A DNA stretch of 64,000 nucleotides from Brevibacillus brevis (GTDB lineage Bacteria; Bacillota; Bacilli; Brevibacillales; Brevibacillaceae): the NCBI RefSeq assembly GCF_001039275.2, contig NZ_CP030117.1, positions 5,442,001 through 5,506,000 of the forward strand, written 5' to 3'. Positions 1 to 6,451 of this stretch are shown here, in pieces. The notes below the pieces were generated by a model. The model searched no databases and had not been told where the DNA came from. It saw only the letters and a list, made by a program, of their open reading frames with translations. Position 1 is the stretch's first letter. Every line of letters begins with the position of its first letter. The position numbers and the translations under genes were made by a program.

Positions 1-429
1 ATCAAATTCGTTGATTTTGTCTGTGGCCGCTCTCTGCACCGCCACGTTGTAGGTGAACTGGAACGCGATTTCCGTCCGGTCCTTTTTGTCCCGCCAAATA
101 CGCAAGGTGGAACTGTCGATCTCGATGGACAATCCAGACGTCTTGCCTTGATAGCTAAATTGCCTTTGGCGAAGATGCTCACGCAGCGGCTCAACTGAAA
201 GCGGCTGATAGATACCCTCTACCTTTGGATAGTGGAGGACGATGGCTGCTTCTGAGACCACCTGATAGGAAGTGAGGCTTCTTCCTTCTTCACGGACCCC
301 TTGCGTTAAAAGAAACGCGATAGGCGGCTGGAATCGCTGCGCCATCCAGTCGTCCACGTTCACAACAGTAGCCAGCTCTGGATACGCTTCATTCACCAGT
401 TCTATGAGAACGGCTAGCTCACGATCCAT
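1..429 (-). CDS. Phage tail-region protein, N-terminal part (cut by window edge)
   Basis: This is an open reading frame of 143 codons that runs off the left edge, so only the N-terminus is visible. It starts at an ATG preceded by GGAGGTGG seven bases upstream. An in-frame GTG at 477 with a weaker purine-rich site is an alternative start. The protein begins MDRELAVLIELV, is mixed alpha/beta, and has no signal peptide or membrane segment. I cannot assign a family with certainty. Its size, and its place just after phage-type regulators and a repeat array, suggest the first gene of a phage or phage-tail-like late operon. A small tail-completion type protein is possible, but that is an inference. 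Confidence 0.55.
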   Translation of the reverse strand, partial: MDRELAVLIELVNEAYPELATVVNVDDWMAQRFQPPIAFLLTQGVREEGRSLTSYQVVSEAAIVLHYPKVEGIYQPLSVEPLREHLRQRQFSYQGKTSGLSIEIDSSTLRIWRDKKDRTEIAFQFTYNVAVQRAATDKINEFD

Positions 430-637
430 CCAGCTTCCACCTCCCATACTTGCGGTATTCTCTTCTGTCTTCGTCACATGTCTCTTCCCCCCACTACTTC
501 ACTTCATTTGGCAAGGCATCCACGGCAAACACCCGCCGAGCAGGGAGCGAGTAGCCTTTTGGCTTCGAACTCGCAACATCGTGTGGCACCAATCGCCGTT
601 TTCCCCGCTCGCCGGACATTTGAGTCGACGGCGTACA

Positions 638-670
638 TAAAAAGCCACCCGACAGCTACATCGGATGGCT
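638..670 (-). terminator. Hairpin terminator ahead of the tail-region gene
   Basis: On the minus strand AGCCATCCGA (670-661) pairs with TCGGGTGGCT (652-643), with one G-U pair, and is followed by TTTTT. It lies between the TGACA repeat array and the first structural gene. It would therefore stop any transcript begun at the array unless that transcript is antiterminated. Confidence 0.7.
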
Positions 671-744
671 CGTATCTCTCTTACTTGTTTCGCTTGACTC
701 AAGTATAACCGATCTGGAGGAAAAACCGGGAAAATGACCCGATG

Positions 745-769
745 TGTCAGGAAGTGTCAACCTTTGTCA
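745..769 (-). promoter_or_regulatory. Three TGACA direct repeats at exact 10-bp spacing
   Basis: The plus strand reads TGTCA at 745-749, 755-759 and 765-769, which is TGACA on the coding minus strand. The spacing is exactly one helical turn. The middle copy is part of a TTGACA. The array sits 38-62 bp upstream of a possible -10 TATACT (702-707) that lacks a normal -35. This layout fits an activator-dependent promoter, perhaps served by the zinc-finger/HTH protein encoded just upstream. Confidence 0.5.
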
Positions 770-789
770 GTTTCAACATACTTGTGAAA

Positions 790-821
790 ATGAAAAGAAG
801 CTGTCATCATCAGACAGCTTC
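790..821 (-). terminator. Terminator of the late-regulator-like gene
   Basis: GAAGCTGTC and GACAGCTTC form a perfect 9-bp stem around a 7-base loop (797-821). On the minus strand this is followed by TTTTC. It lies 30 bases past the stop codon of the gene ending at 851. Confidence 0.85.
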
Positions 822-850
822 TCGTCTATCGAGCTGGGCTCTGTTTTTTA

Positions 851-1504
851 TTATCCAGTCTGCTGAACCTGATCGCCATACATCGCCCACGCCATCTTCA
901 TGACGGCACTGCGCTTGATTTCATAATACCGCTGACGGGACACACCGATTTCTTTGGCAATCAGATTGTTCTTATCGCCATCCAGCAAAGCTTCGACTAC
1001 CAAGCGTTCCTGCTCCCCCGGAATCGTCTCGACCGCTTTGTTGATCCGCTCGATTTTATCCTGCAAACTTTGCAGCCTCTTCCACTTTCGTTCCCGGCGT
1101 GCAACCTCCGCATGCGTCCTATCTCCTGTGGTGCCCTTTCCTTTTGGCAAGCCTGCATCCAATCCGTACTGAGAGACCATCCCTTCCCCCGCCTCGCGCA
1201 AAAAACGCTGGATACGAACGATCTCGATCTGCATGTAATTGTAGTCGCGGATTTCTTCCTCGGCCTTTTGCAGGAAATCTACGATGGGTGCTTTCTCATT
1301 CAGCCGGACGAAGCCTTCTTTTCTAGCACATACTGTCTTTTGCTGCCCTTTTGCCTCTTGATCCCGCATGTACTTGTCCCACTCCGGGCAAGAATCGATT
1401 TTTCCTACGTGCTTATCATGAACCTGGCAATGTGATTTCTTTCCCCAGCACGTTGCCGGACACACCTCGCATACTGCTTCCATGAAAACATCTTTGCTGA
1501 TCAA
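851..1504 (-). CDS. Phage-type late transcription regulator with Cys-rich N-terminus and sigma-region-4-like HTH
   Basis: The 217-residue protein has a Cys/His cluster at the N-terminus (C12, C15, C19, C26, C39), consistent with a zinc finger. A charged, probably coiled-coil middle follows. The C-terminal helix-turn-helix around residues 165-210 (LIAKEIGVSRQRYYEIKRSA) resembles sigma region 4 and the ArpU/RinA/Xpf family of phage late-gene activators. The start is a TTG preceded by GAGGGGG; an internal ATG at codon 8 is possible. It is the last regulatory gene before the tail-region gene, the usual place for a late activator. The DNA target is not known, and the TGACA array at 745-769 is a candidate. 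The family assignment rests on the HTH and context only. Confidence 0.65.
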   Translation of the reverse strand: MISKDVFMEAVCEVCPATCWGKKSHCQVHDKHVGKIDSCPEWDKYMRDQEAKGQQKTVCARKEGFVRLNEKAPIVDFLQKAEEEIRDYNYMQIEIVRIQRFLREAGEGMVSQYGLDAGLPKGKGTTGDRTHAEVARRERKWKRLQSLQDKIERINKAVETIPGEQERLVVEALLDGDKNNLIAKEIGVSRQRYYEIKRSAVMKMAWAMYGDQVQQTG

Positions 1505-1549
1505 GGCACTATTCCCCCTCGGTCATATATATGAAGTCCGGATGATTGC

Positions 1550-1663
1550 TTAACGGTTTTCGTTGACTCTTGCGCCTTTTCTTAATCTTTGAGACAAACC
1601 GATCTGTCCGATAATGACTCCGATCAATAAGACAACTGCTCCGATTAATGCTGCTTCTATCAT
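1550..1663 (-). CDS. 37-residue single-span membrane peptide
   Basis: This short frame encodes MIEAALIGAVVLLIGVIIGQ followed by a basic tail rich in Arg and Lys, ending in NENR. An AAGGAG ribosome binding site lies ten bases upstream of the ATG. It has one hydrophobic helix (about residues 3-20) and a positive C-terminus. That is the shape of small holin-like or type I toxin-like peptides, but I do not recognise an exact family. It lies between the 64-residue membrane protein gene and the late regulator gene on the same strand. The overlapping 81-codon frame on this strand has no good start and a biased composition, so the short frame is preferred. Confidence 0.55.
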   Translation of the reverse strand: MIEAALIGAVVLLIGVIIGQIGLSQRLRKGARVNENR

Positions 1664-1708
1664 TTCGTACGTATCTCCTTTGCATCGTCATTTTCTTGTA
1701 TAATGAAA

Positions 1709-1748
1709 GGGGGCAAAGAGGATACTCACCAGTTGTATTCTTTGCCCC
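1709..1748 (-). terminator. Hairpin between the two small membrane-peptide genes
   Basis: GGGGCAAAGA (1710-1719) pairs with TCTTTGCCCC (1739-1748), with further pairing inside. It lies just downstream of the 64-residue gene. The T-run on the minus strand is short, so it may act as a partial terminator or as an RNA-end stabiliser. Confidence 0.5.
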
Positions 1749-1754
1749 AAGCAA

Positions 1755-1949
1755 TTAATGGGGATTCCGATCGTCAGTCGGAGTCTCCTTTTTTTCCAGT
1801 TGCTCTTTCTTTTTCTCTTTGTTTGCCTTTAATTGCAGATTGAACAGATTATTGATCCGAATCTGCAAATCTACCTGCTTAAACGTGACGATTAAAGCAA
1901 GGAAGCACACGACAACCGCGAGAACCTGAACGTAATCAATCGTCATCAT
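1755..1949 (-). CDS. 64-residue small membrane protein
   Basis: An N-terminal hydrophobic helix (residues about 5-23, DYVQVLAVVVCFLALIVTF) is followed by a polar, Lys/Glu-rich tail. The start codon overlaps the stop of the upstream HTH gene in an ATGA arrangement, so the two are translationally coupled. No family is recognised. Holin-like or phage-associated membrane peptides have this build. It belongs to the small-gene run between the split sigma pair and the late regulator. Confidence 0.6.
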   Translation of the reverse strand: MMTIDYVQVLAVVVCFLALIVTFKQVDLQIRINNLFNLQLKANKEKKKEQLEKKETPTDDRNPH

Positions 1950-2173
1950 AGCATCACTTCTCCACTGCGGATCGCTTCGAGCATCGCGGTTTTCATTTCT
2001 TGCATACTCTCTTCGCGAGGTTGTTTGATAAAGGAAGCAAGGTACTCCATGTCAGGAAGCAGATAGTCGAGGATGGTCAATACGGCCCGATTATCCCCTG
2101 ACTGTGCTTTTTGGAGGGTCAGGCTGAACGAGTCAGCTTCTCGGCCAATTGGCGCAAATATTTGTTTTTGCAT
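1946..2173 (-). CDS. 75-residue HTH/sigma-partner protein (HTH_16-like)
   Basis: The protein is all-helical. Its LQKAQSGDNRAVLTILDYLLPDMEYLA-like stretch (given here in part) resembles the short helix-turn-helix proteins that accompany sigma-like ORFs in Tn916-type elements, and the RsoA-type sigma partners. An AAGGAGTGAG site precedes the ATG. The gene overlaps the end of the sigma-region-4 gene by 55 bases and overlaps the start of the 64-residue gene by 4, so all three must be co-expressed. The likely role is the core-binding or partner half of a two-part sigma factor, inferred from the arrangement. Confidence 0.6.
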   Translation of the reverse strand: MQKQIFAPIGREADSFSLTLQKAQSGDNRAVLTILDYLLPDMEYLASFIKQPREESMQEMKTAMLEAIRSGEVML

Positions 2174-2457
2174 TTACTCACTCCTTGTCTGGTCATATTC
2201 AGTTTTTTGGCTACCTGTTCTTCTGTCATTCCTTGAATGACGACTTGCTTGATAATGATCCGGGCTTTTTCCGGGAGTTGCATCAACACCTCCTGAACAT
2301 ACAGGTCCGACAGGTTGTCCTCGATTTCTTCCGTTCCCCGCATCCCCTCTGTGATCACCGTCTCCCTGTACAAGCGCTTCTTGGCGGCGTACTGCAATCG
2401 CCAAGCAATCCTCTTGAGCACTTTTCTGCAATGCTCTTTCAACTGCTCATCTGTCAT
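2119..2457 (-). CDS. Small sigma-70 region 4-type protein of a phage-like element
   Basis: The 112-residue protein starts at the ATG with AGAAGGTG upstream (MTDEQLKEHC). A longer start at 2490 has no ribosome site. Residues about 60-108 carry a sigma-region-4-like fold: LPEKARIIIKQVVIQGMTEE leading to the HTH VAKKLNMTRQGVSKCKNKYL. Region 2, which binds core polymerase and the -10, is absent. That part may be supplied by the overlapping 75-residue partner. A LexA box lies in the promoter region upstream (2501-2514), so the gene should be induced by DNA damage, as expected for a phage or tailocin activator. Confidence 0.75.
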   Translation of the reverse strand: MTDEQLKEHCRKVLKRIAWRLQYAAKKRLYRETVITEGMRGTEEIEDNLSDLYVQEVLMQLPEKARIIIKQVVIQGMTEEQVAKKLNMTRQGVSKCKNKYLRQLAEKLTRSA

Positions 2458-2500
2458 ATGCTTCACCTTCTGTCGTTTCCGAACATCCAATCGTAAAATA

Positions 2501-2514
2501 AGAACACTCGTTCT
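2501..2514 (-). promoter_or_regulatory. LexA (SOS) box at the sigma-like gene promoter
   Basis: AGAACACTCGTTCT contains the perfect core GAAC-N4-GTTC of the Gram-positive LexA/DinR site. On the minus strand it reads AGAACGAGTGTTCT, matching 12 of 14 positions of the Bacillus consensus CGAACRNRYGTTYC. It sits between a possible -35 TTGTAC (2527-2522) and a weak -10, so LexA binding would block transcription of the phage-type regulatory operon. Confidence 0.75.
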
Positions 2515-2624
2515 CTTTGTAGTACAAGTATCTCATACTATGGTAATAAGTTCAAGTTCTTTCCACCAGATTTTCGGAAATGATTTTTCCTGTTGATCCA
2601 CTGCATAAATCTCAAAGAACACAT

Positions 2625-2654
2625 CAAAAAACACGATCCCAAATGGAGATCGTG
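2625..2654 (-). terminator. Minus-strand terminator with no obvious upstream gene
   Basis: CACGATC (2632-2638) pairs with GATCGTG (2648-2654), followed on the minus strand by six T residues. It stands between the DinB-fold gene terminator and the SOS promoter. It may insulate the phage-like element or end a short untranslated RNA. Confidence 0.7.
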
Positions 2655-2784
2655 CCTGTGTAGAAGTATTACATTATCCTTACACAACTGATGTCCCTAT
2701 TCTACAAAAGTACATCATTCTCATACTTTTTGAGTTTTATCTGCCCATCACACAAGAAACACGTTAAATGAAGAAGGAGCTATT

Positions 2785-2841
2785 AAAAATAAAAAAGCAA
2801 GCCCCTCTCGCATTCACAACAGGAAGAGCTAGCTTGCTTTT
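2785..2841 (-). terminator. Terminator of the tag-dinB operon
   Basis: AAAAGCAAGC (2793-2802) pairs with GCTTGCTTTT (2832-2841). The minus strand then reads a TTTTTTATTTTT tract. It follows the stop of the DinB-fold gene by about 18 bases. Confidence 0.8.
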
Positions 2842-2858
2842 CTATCTTTCGCACTCTT

Positions 2859-3335
2859 TTAATCCCAAATATTCGGACGTTCTACACCCATCGTTCGCAT
2901 ATAATCTAGCAATTGTCCGGTATGTACTGACTCATGATAGGCGATTCGCAGCAGCATGTCTCCAAGCGTGCGAACATAGCCTACATCGGATCGATCGATG
3001 CGGACACTCTCCAGATCACTCTTGGACAGCCCTCTGACGAAGCGGAGAAATTCTTCTCGATACGGCTTCGTAAAGGCCAAATCTTCTTCTACGGTCGAAA
3101 ACTCTTTGGTTTCATACGGATTGGGGATGTCAGACAGGGCGGCGCTTCCCCGTTGGATCAAAATTTGGTGATACAAAAACTCACCCTCGATGACATGGCG
3201 AATCATTTCCCCGCACGTGAACGCTTTATCGTCAGGCTTCCAGTTCAGCATTTCTTTGGGAATTGCCTTCCAAACTTTGATGCTTCTACGTCTTACTTCC
3301 TCAAAGTTTAAGATTAAGAGATCATTCTCGTTCAT
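2859..3335 (-). CDS. DinB-family four-helix metalloprotein
   Basis: The 158-residue protein has the DinB/YfiT-type four-helix fold. The metal-binding histidines are visible in MIRHVIEGEFLYH and in the C-terminal AYHESVHTGQLLDY motif. Members bind a divalent metal and often act as thiol transferases, but the substrate here is unknown. The chosen ATG (MNENDLL) has GGAGAGG nine bases upstream; earlier in-frame ATGs lack spacing. It lies 28 bases after tag on the same strand, so the two are probably co-transcribed and may share a response to DNA damage or stress. Confidence 0.8.
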   Translation of the reverse strand: MNENDLLILNFEEVRRRSIKVWKAIPKEMLNWKPDDKAFTCGEMIRHVIEGEFLYHQILIQRGSAALSDIPNPYETKEFSTVEEDLAFTKPYREEFLRFVRGLSKSDLESVRIDRSDVGYVRTLGDMLLRIAYHESVHTGQLLDYMRTMGVERPNIWD

Positions 3336-3363
3336 GCCATTCATCCCTCTCCGTAAGCTCGTC

Positions 3364-3921
3364 CTAGTTTTTTTGATAGAGATCACATGTCGCTACGTGA
3401 TCATTGACCATACCGACTGCTTGCATATAGGCGTAGCAAATGGTTGAACCGACAAATGTAAAACCGCGCTTTTTCAGGTCTTTGCTCATCTTGTCGCTGA
3501 TTTCGGTAGAAGCAGGCACATCCTTCATTTCCTGAAAATGATTATGAATCGGCTTCCCACCAACAAACGACCAAATATAGCTGCTAAAGGACCCAAACTC
3601 CTCCACAACCCGCAAATACGCGTGGGCGTTCTTCACGACGCCGCGAATCTTCAGCCTGTTTCGAACGATGCCTTCGTCTGTCAGCAATTGCTCGATCTTG
3701 GCTTCATCGTATTGAACGATTTTATCTGCTTCAAAGTTATCAAACGCTCTTCGATAATTTTCCCGCTTTTTCAAGATCGTGTACCAGCTCAGTCCGGCCT
3801 GTGCGCCTTCCAAATTCAAATATTCAAAGAGCAACCGATCTTCATACACAGGAACTCCCCACTCGTGATCGTGATAATCCATATAGATAGGGTCCTGATT
3901 CACCCAGCCGCACCGATTCAT
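3364..3921 (-). CDS. tag: DNA-3-methyladenine glycosylase I
   Basis: The protein (185 residues, normal length for the family) removes 3-methyladenine from alkylated DNA. The zinc-binding residues known from E. coli Tag are present: C4 and H17 near the N-terminus and a His/Cys pair in the C-terminal VNDHVATCDLY. The catalytic Glu lies in the conserved LNLEGAQAGLSW stretch around residue 38. An AGAGGAGG ribosome site precedes the ATG. A degenerate LexA-like site and an AT-rich inverted repeat lie in its promoter region (3947-3974). The neighbour DinB-fold gene is transcribed with it. Confidence 0.92.
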   Translation of the reverse strand: MNRCGWVNQDPIYMDYHDHEWGVPVYEDRLLFEYLNLEGAQAGLSWYTILKKRENYRRAFDNFEADKIVQYDEAKIEQLLTDEGIVRNRLKIRGVVKNAHAYLRVVEEFGSFSSYIWSFVGGKPIHNHFQEMKDVPASTEISDKMSKDLKKRGFTFVGSTICYAYMQAVGMVNDHVATCDLYQKN

Positions 3922-3946
3922 GGAAAGAAGCCTCCTCTATGTAATG

Positions 3947-3978
3947 CGAACATATATTCTTATATAAAGAATATACAA
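3947..3978 (-). promoter_or_regulatory. Candidate promoter region of tag with LexA-like site and inverted repeat
   Basis: On the minus strand, TTGTAT (3978-3973) could be a -35. ATATTCTT and AAGAATAT (3954-3974) form an inverted repeat around a 5-base spacer. Overlapping its end is AGAATATATGTTCG (3960-3947), a LexA-like site with one mismatch in the GAAC core. The -10 is not clear. SOS control of tag is therefore only a suggestion. Confidence 0.35.
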
Positions 3979-4007
3979 TCATTGGGTATTCTGCAAGTTT
4001 TTCTTCA

Positions 4008-4036
4008 CAAAAAAAGACCTCATCCATCTGAGGTCT
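4008..4036 (-). terminator. Terminator of the methionine aminopeptidase gene
   Basis: AGACCTCA and TGAGGTCT form a stem around a short loop (4015-4036). On the minus strand it is followed by seven T residues. It lies just after the stop codon at 4045. Confidence 0.85.
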
Positions 4037-4044
4037 CTCTGCAA

Positions 4045-4788
4045 TCAAGCTGTTAAAATAATTGGCTTCCCCTTCGTTACAACGATGGTGTGCTCGTATT
4101 GAGCTACGTAACTCTTATCAGGCGTAATGAGCGCCCAACCGTCCCTGCCATCATCCACATATTCCGTCCCCGTTGAAATGAATGTTTCAACTGCCAACAC
4201 GAGACCTTCTGTGAGCAAGCGTCTATCCTTTTTGTCATAGTAATTTAAAATGTAAGCAGGCTCTTCATGCAAGCTTTTGCCGATGCCATGACCCGTAAGG
4301 TTTTTGACGACTGTAAAGCCCTTTTTCCTGGCTTCCTGGTGAACAATCCGACCAATCTGGCTTAGCTTCGATCCCGCCTTTGCCGCATCCAATGCCTTGT
4401 ACAGCGACTCCTCGGCGCATTGACATAAGGATTGCTTCTCAGGCTCGCCTTCCCCTACCACAATAGAAGCACCTGTATCGGCAAAATATCCATCCAGCTC
4501 TGCCGAGACATCAATATTGATGATATCGCCATTTTTCAGGACAGTTTCATCAGGGATACCATGCGCAACAATGTGATTGACACTGATGCACGTATGCCCA
4601 GGAAAATCATAGGTGATATTCGGTGCAGACCGCGCTCCGTACTTTGCCAAGATCTCTCCGCCAATCTGGTCGAGCTCTTTTGTTGTCACGCCTGCTCGCA
4701 CGGCCCTGATCATGGTCTCTCTTGCCTCCGCCACAATACTACCAATCCGCTTCAAGCACAGCAAATCATGTTCATTTTGAATCGACAT
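4045..4788 (-). CDS. map: Methionine aminopeptidase, type I
   Basis: The 247-residue enzyme removes the initiator methionine from new proteins in the cytosol. The pita-bread fold metal ligands are visible: Asp in NIDVSAELDGYFADTG (two Asp), His in GHGIGKSLHEEP, Glu in VETFIS and Glu in YEHTIVV. The ATG has AAAAAGGAGGG upstream, better than an earlier in-frame ATG. It is monocistronic with its own terminator, away from the ribosomal protein cluster that usually hosts the main map. It is thus probably a second copy, comparable to B. subtilis YflG. Confidence 0.9.
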   Translation of the reverse strand: MSIQNEHDLLCLKRIGSIVAEARETMIRAVRAGVTTKELDQIGGEILAKYGARSAPNITYDFPGHTCISVNHIVAHGIPDETVLKNGDIINIDVSAELDGYFADTGASIVVGEGEPEKQSLCQCAEESLYKALDAAKAGSKLSQIGRIVHQEARKKGFTVVKNLTGHGIGKSLHEEPAYILNYYDKKDRRLLTEGLVLAVETFISTGTEYVDDGRDGWALITPDKSYVAQYEHTIVVTKGKPIILTA

Positions 4789-4870
4789 GTGTTTCCCTCC
4801 TTTTTGCATATATCAGTGTTTACCCGCCATTTTTTCATTTGAACATTTTTCTTCACCAATCGCAACCACA

Positions 4871-4909
4871 GAAAAAACAAAGAACCCCAGAAGCATCCTC
4901 TGCGGTTCT
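4871..4909 (-). terminator. Terminator of the alpha/beta hydrolase gene
   Basis: AGAACC (4881-4886) pairs with GGTTCT (4904-4909), with inner pairing, and is followed on the minus strand by TTTGTTTTTTC. It sits directly after the stop at 4922. Confidence 0.75.
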
Positions 4910-4921
4910 TATCTTACGAAG

Positions 4922-5737
4922 CTATGCTGGATTCAATGCATACATTCCTTGCGCTATGGTCGACTGTTTTTGAATAAACCCGATGGAAATTCGGTTAAAT
5001 TCTTCTGGCTGATCGACATTGACGACATGACCACAGTCAGCGACTAGACTCAACTGTGCAAATTGTCTTTTTTTCACACGCATCTGGACGAACGGCAAAA
5101 ACATATGGTCTTCGTCACCCATAATGAACAAGGTAGGGATGGGAGGCTCTTTATCAAAGAGGGTTCCTAGGAAGCCATTAATGCCTTTTGTCAGCTTAAA
5201 CCACCTCTTGAATTCTTTTTGACAAAGCTTTTTGGCTTCGCGGATAAACAAGGAGCGCGATTCTTTATGACGCTTGCTCGGCATGATCACCCATGCAAAC
5301 AGTCGATACAGCCACATGTACGGGATGAAATGCTTGACCATATTCCCCAATGTGATCAGTACCTGCGACCGCACGTTCATGTGCGTCACTGCTCCTGCCA
5401 AAACCATAGAGCGCATTCTCTCCGGGGCCTGCTCCGAAATAATCTGCACGATGATCGTTCCCAAGGAAATCCCCACAAAATGGGTGGAAGTGATTTTTAA
5501 ATGATCCAAAACCTCAATGATATCTCTGCTGACATCATCAAAGGTATATGTTTTGAACAGCTTGCCTGGGATGTTCTTAGATTTTCCGTGACCACGCATA
5601 TCTACTAGAAGAACATTGAAATTCTCTTTGTATGCCTTCAGTTGTTTATACCAAATCGATGAGCTGCCCCCTGCCCCATGGACAAAAGTCACCCATTCGC
5701 AATCTTCACCACGTATGTATGTCTTATAATGGATCAC
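4922..5737 (-). CDS. Alpha/beta hydrolase
   Basis: This 271-residue alpha/beta hydrolase has the oxyanion-hole motif FVHGAGGSSS near the N-terminus, a nucleophile elbow GISLGT around residue 109, an Asp in IMGDEDHMF and a final His in ADCGHVVNVDQP. The substrate cannot be told from sequence. I chose the GTG start at 5737 because a good sigma-A promoter (TATAAT at 5756-5761) lies just upstream, leaving a leader of only about 12 bases that contains GGGGGG. The longer frame up to 5794 would begin before the transcript. It is a single-gene unit. Confidence 0.8.
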   Translation of the reverse strand: MIHYKTYIRGEDCEWVTFVHGAGGSSSIWYKQLKAYKENFNVLLVDMRGHGKSKNIPGKLFKTYTFDDVSRDIIEVLDHLKITSTHFVGISLGTIIVQIISEQAPERMRSMVLAGAVTHMNVRSQVLITLGNMVKHFIPYMWLYRLFAWVIMPSKRHKESRSLFIREAKKLCQKEFKRWFKLTKGINGFLGTLFDKEPPIPTLFIMGDEDHMFLPFVQMRVKKRQFAQLSLVADCGHVVNVDQPEEFNRISIGFIQKQSTIAQGMYALNPA

Positions 5738-5755
5738 TAATATCCCCCCACCAGT

Positions 5756-5784
5756 ATTATATAGGAGGGATGTCCCAGGTGAAA
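5756..5784 (-). promoter_or_regulatory. Sigma-A promoter of the alpha/beta hydrolase gene
   Basis: TTTCAC (5784-5779), a 17-base spacer and a perfect TATAAT (5761-5756) are seen on the minus strand. The predicted start of transcription lies about 12 bases before the GTG codon, giving a very short leader. Confidence 0.65.
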
Positions 5785-5831
5785 GGATTACCATAAAATT
5801 GAAATTTTTGTGTACATAGAGTCAGCTCGGT

Positions 5832-6161
5832 TCACTTCAATTTCTCTACCAAAAACCAAACGACATTGGAAATGAGTAAAGACTGACCAATTCCAAAACT
5901 GAGCCCTGTGAAAAAGCGCAGCTTGTTATTGCTTGTCCGCCACTTCCATTGTTGGGTATAGCCATCAATGAGCATTGGCATTAACAGGAATCCAATCAAA
6001 TAGTAAGAGGTCACGATATGCATCCCTACAAAAACAGGTGCCAGCAGGTATCCAGCTAGGATCGAAACACATCTGGCACAGAGCGGCATTTTTTTACCCA
6101 CTATATAAAAGGAACGATCTGGGCGCCGATGACATGGTATCCACTGCAAATTGATCTTCAT
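5832..6161 (-). CDS. DUF2085-family membrane protein
   Basis: The 109-residue protein carries the family signature CHRRPDRSFYIVGKKMPLCARC (shown in part: CHRRPDRSF and PLCARC) at the N-terminus. Two or three hydrophobic segments follow. Function is unknown; the conserved cysteines suggest metal or redox chemistry at the membrane. The ATG lies eight bases beyond the stop of the upstream Cys-tailed gene, with GAGGG upstream, so the two form an operon. A sigma-W-like promoter drives the pair. Confidence 0.8.
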   Translation of the reverse strand: MKINLQWIPCHRRPDRSFYIVGKKMPLCARCVSILAGYLLAPVFVGMHIVTSYYLIGFLLMPMLIDGYTQQWKWRTSNNKLRFFTGLSFGIGQSLLISNVVWFLVEKLK

Positions 6162-6169
6162 CCACTCCC

Positions 6170-6433
6170 TCAATGTGAGCAATCTGGCTTGCAATCGCAA
6201 TCGGGTGTATTGCAATCTGGAACCGGACAATCAATGGGAAGATAGTTGCAATCCGGCGAACAATTTTTACGCTTTTTCCGGTTTGTTGAATAATAGAGGA
6301 TCATGCTAATCAATACAAGCAGACCAAGTATAATCAAGACTGCTCCTGTTACATAATCCCCTTGATACAGAAATACGCCTCCCGCTATCCATGCGATCAT
6401 GCAAAGCGTTAATCCAACAAAAAACAGATACAT
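6170..6433 (-). CDS. 87-residue membrane protein with Cys-rich tail
   Basis: Two hydrophobic segments (about residues 3-23 and 28-48) are followed by a basic patch NRKKRKN. A 30-residue tail then follows with eight cysteines in CPxC/PDC-type repeats (CSPDC, DCPVPDC, TPDCDCKPDC). The tail looks able to bind metal or form disulfides. I do not recognise the family. AAGGGAGAGG precedes the ATG. It is the first gene of an operon with the DUF2085 protein, behind a promoter matching the sigma-W consensus. A role in envelope stress is plausible. Confidence 0.7.
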   Translation of the reverse strand: MYLFFVGLTLCMIAWIAGGVFLYQGDYVTGAVLIILGLLVLISMILYYSTNRKKRKNCSPDCNYLPIDCPVPDCNTPDCDCKPDCSH

Positions 6434-6451
6434 CCTCTCCCTTCATTTCTT

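Larger units (their letters stand above)
430..850. other. Late-operon control region of the phage-like element
   Basis: No convincing gene lies in this 421-base stretch. Read on the minus strand it holds, in order: the terminator of the regulator gene (790-821), three TGACA repeats spaced 10 bp apart (745-769), a possible -10 TATACT (702-707) with no recognisable -35, a second hairpin terminator (638-670), and the ribosome binding site of the tail-region gene. A promoter followed at once by a terminator suggests control by an activator and perhaps by antitermination. That reading is inference. Confidence 0.5.
2458..2858. other. Intergenic region with SOS promoter and two terminators
   Basis: No protein gene is apparent in these 401 bases. 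They hold the LexA-controlled promoter of the sigma-like gene (2501-2527), a terminator on the minus strand at 2625-2654 with no gene directly upstream, and the terminator of the DinB-fold gene at 2785-2841. The 130 bases between the two terminators are AT-rich and could encode a short minus-strand RNA ending at 2625, but I see no clear promoter for it. Confidence 0.4.

Noticed and set aside
494..619. A 41-codon minus-strand frame (MSGERGKRR...) before the tail-region gene
   Set aside because: No ribosome binding site precedes it and it lies just past a terminator. It could be real, but nothing supports it.
499..702. A 67-codon Cys-rich minus-strand frame
   Set aside because: It runs across the terminator hairpin and has no ribosome site, so it is likely a chance frame.
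1680..1704. A TATAAT at 1699-1704 on the plus strand facing the 64-residue membrane-peptide gene, as for a type I antitoxin RNA
   Set aside because: The only -35-like TTGCAT is 13 bases away, too close for a sigma-A promoter, and no downstream RNA structure was found beyond the hairpin at 1709-1748.
1509..1754. An 81-codon minus-strand frame overlapping the 37-residue peptide gene
   Set aside because: It has no ribosome site, begins inside the hairpin, and its Arg/Ser-rich composition looks like an out-of-frame reading.
5738..5794. Longer start for the alpha/beta hydrolase at 5794
   Set aside because: A TATAAT promoter at 5756-5761 lies inside that extension, and the extra residues show no family features.
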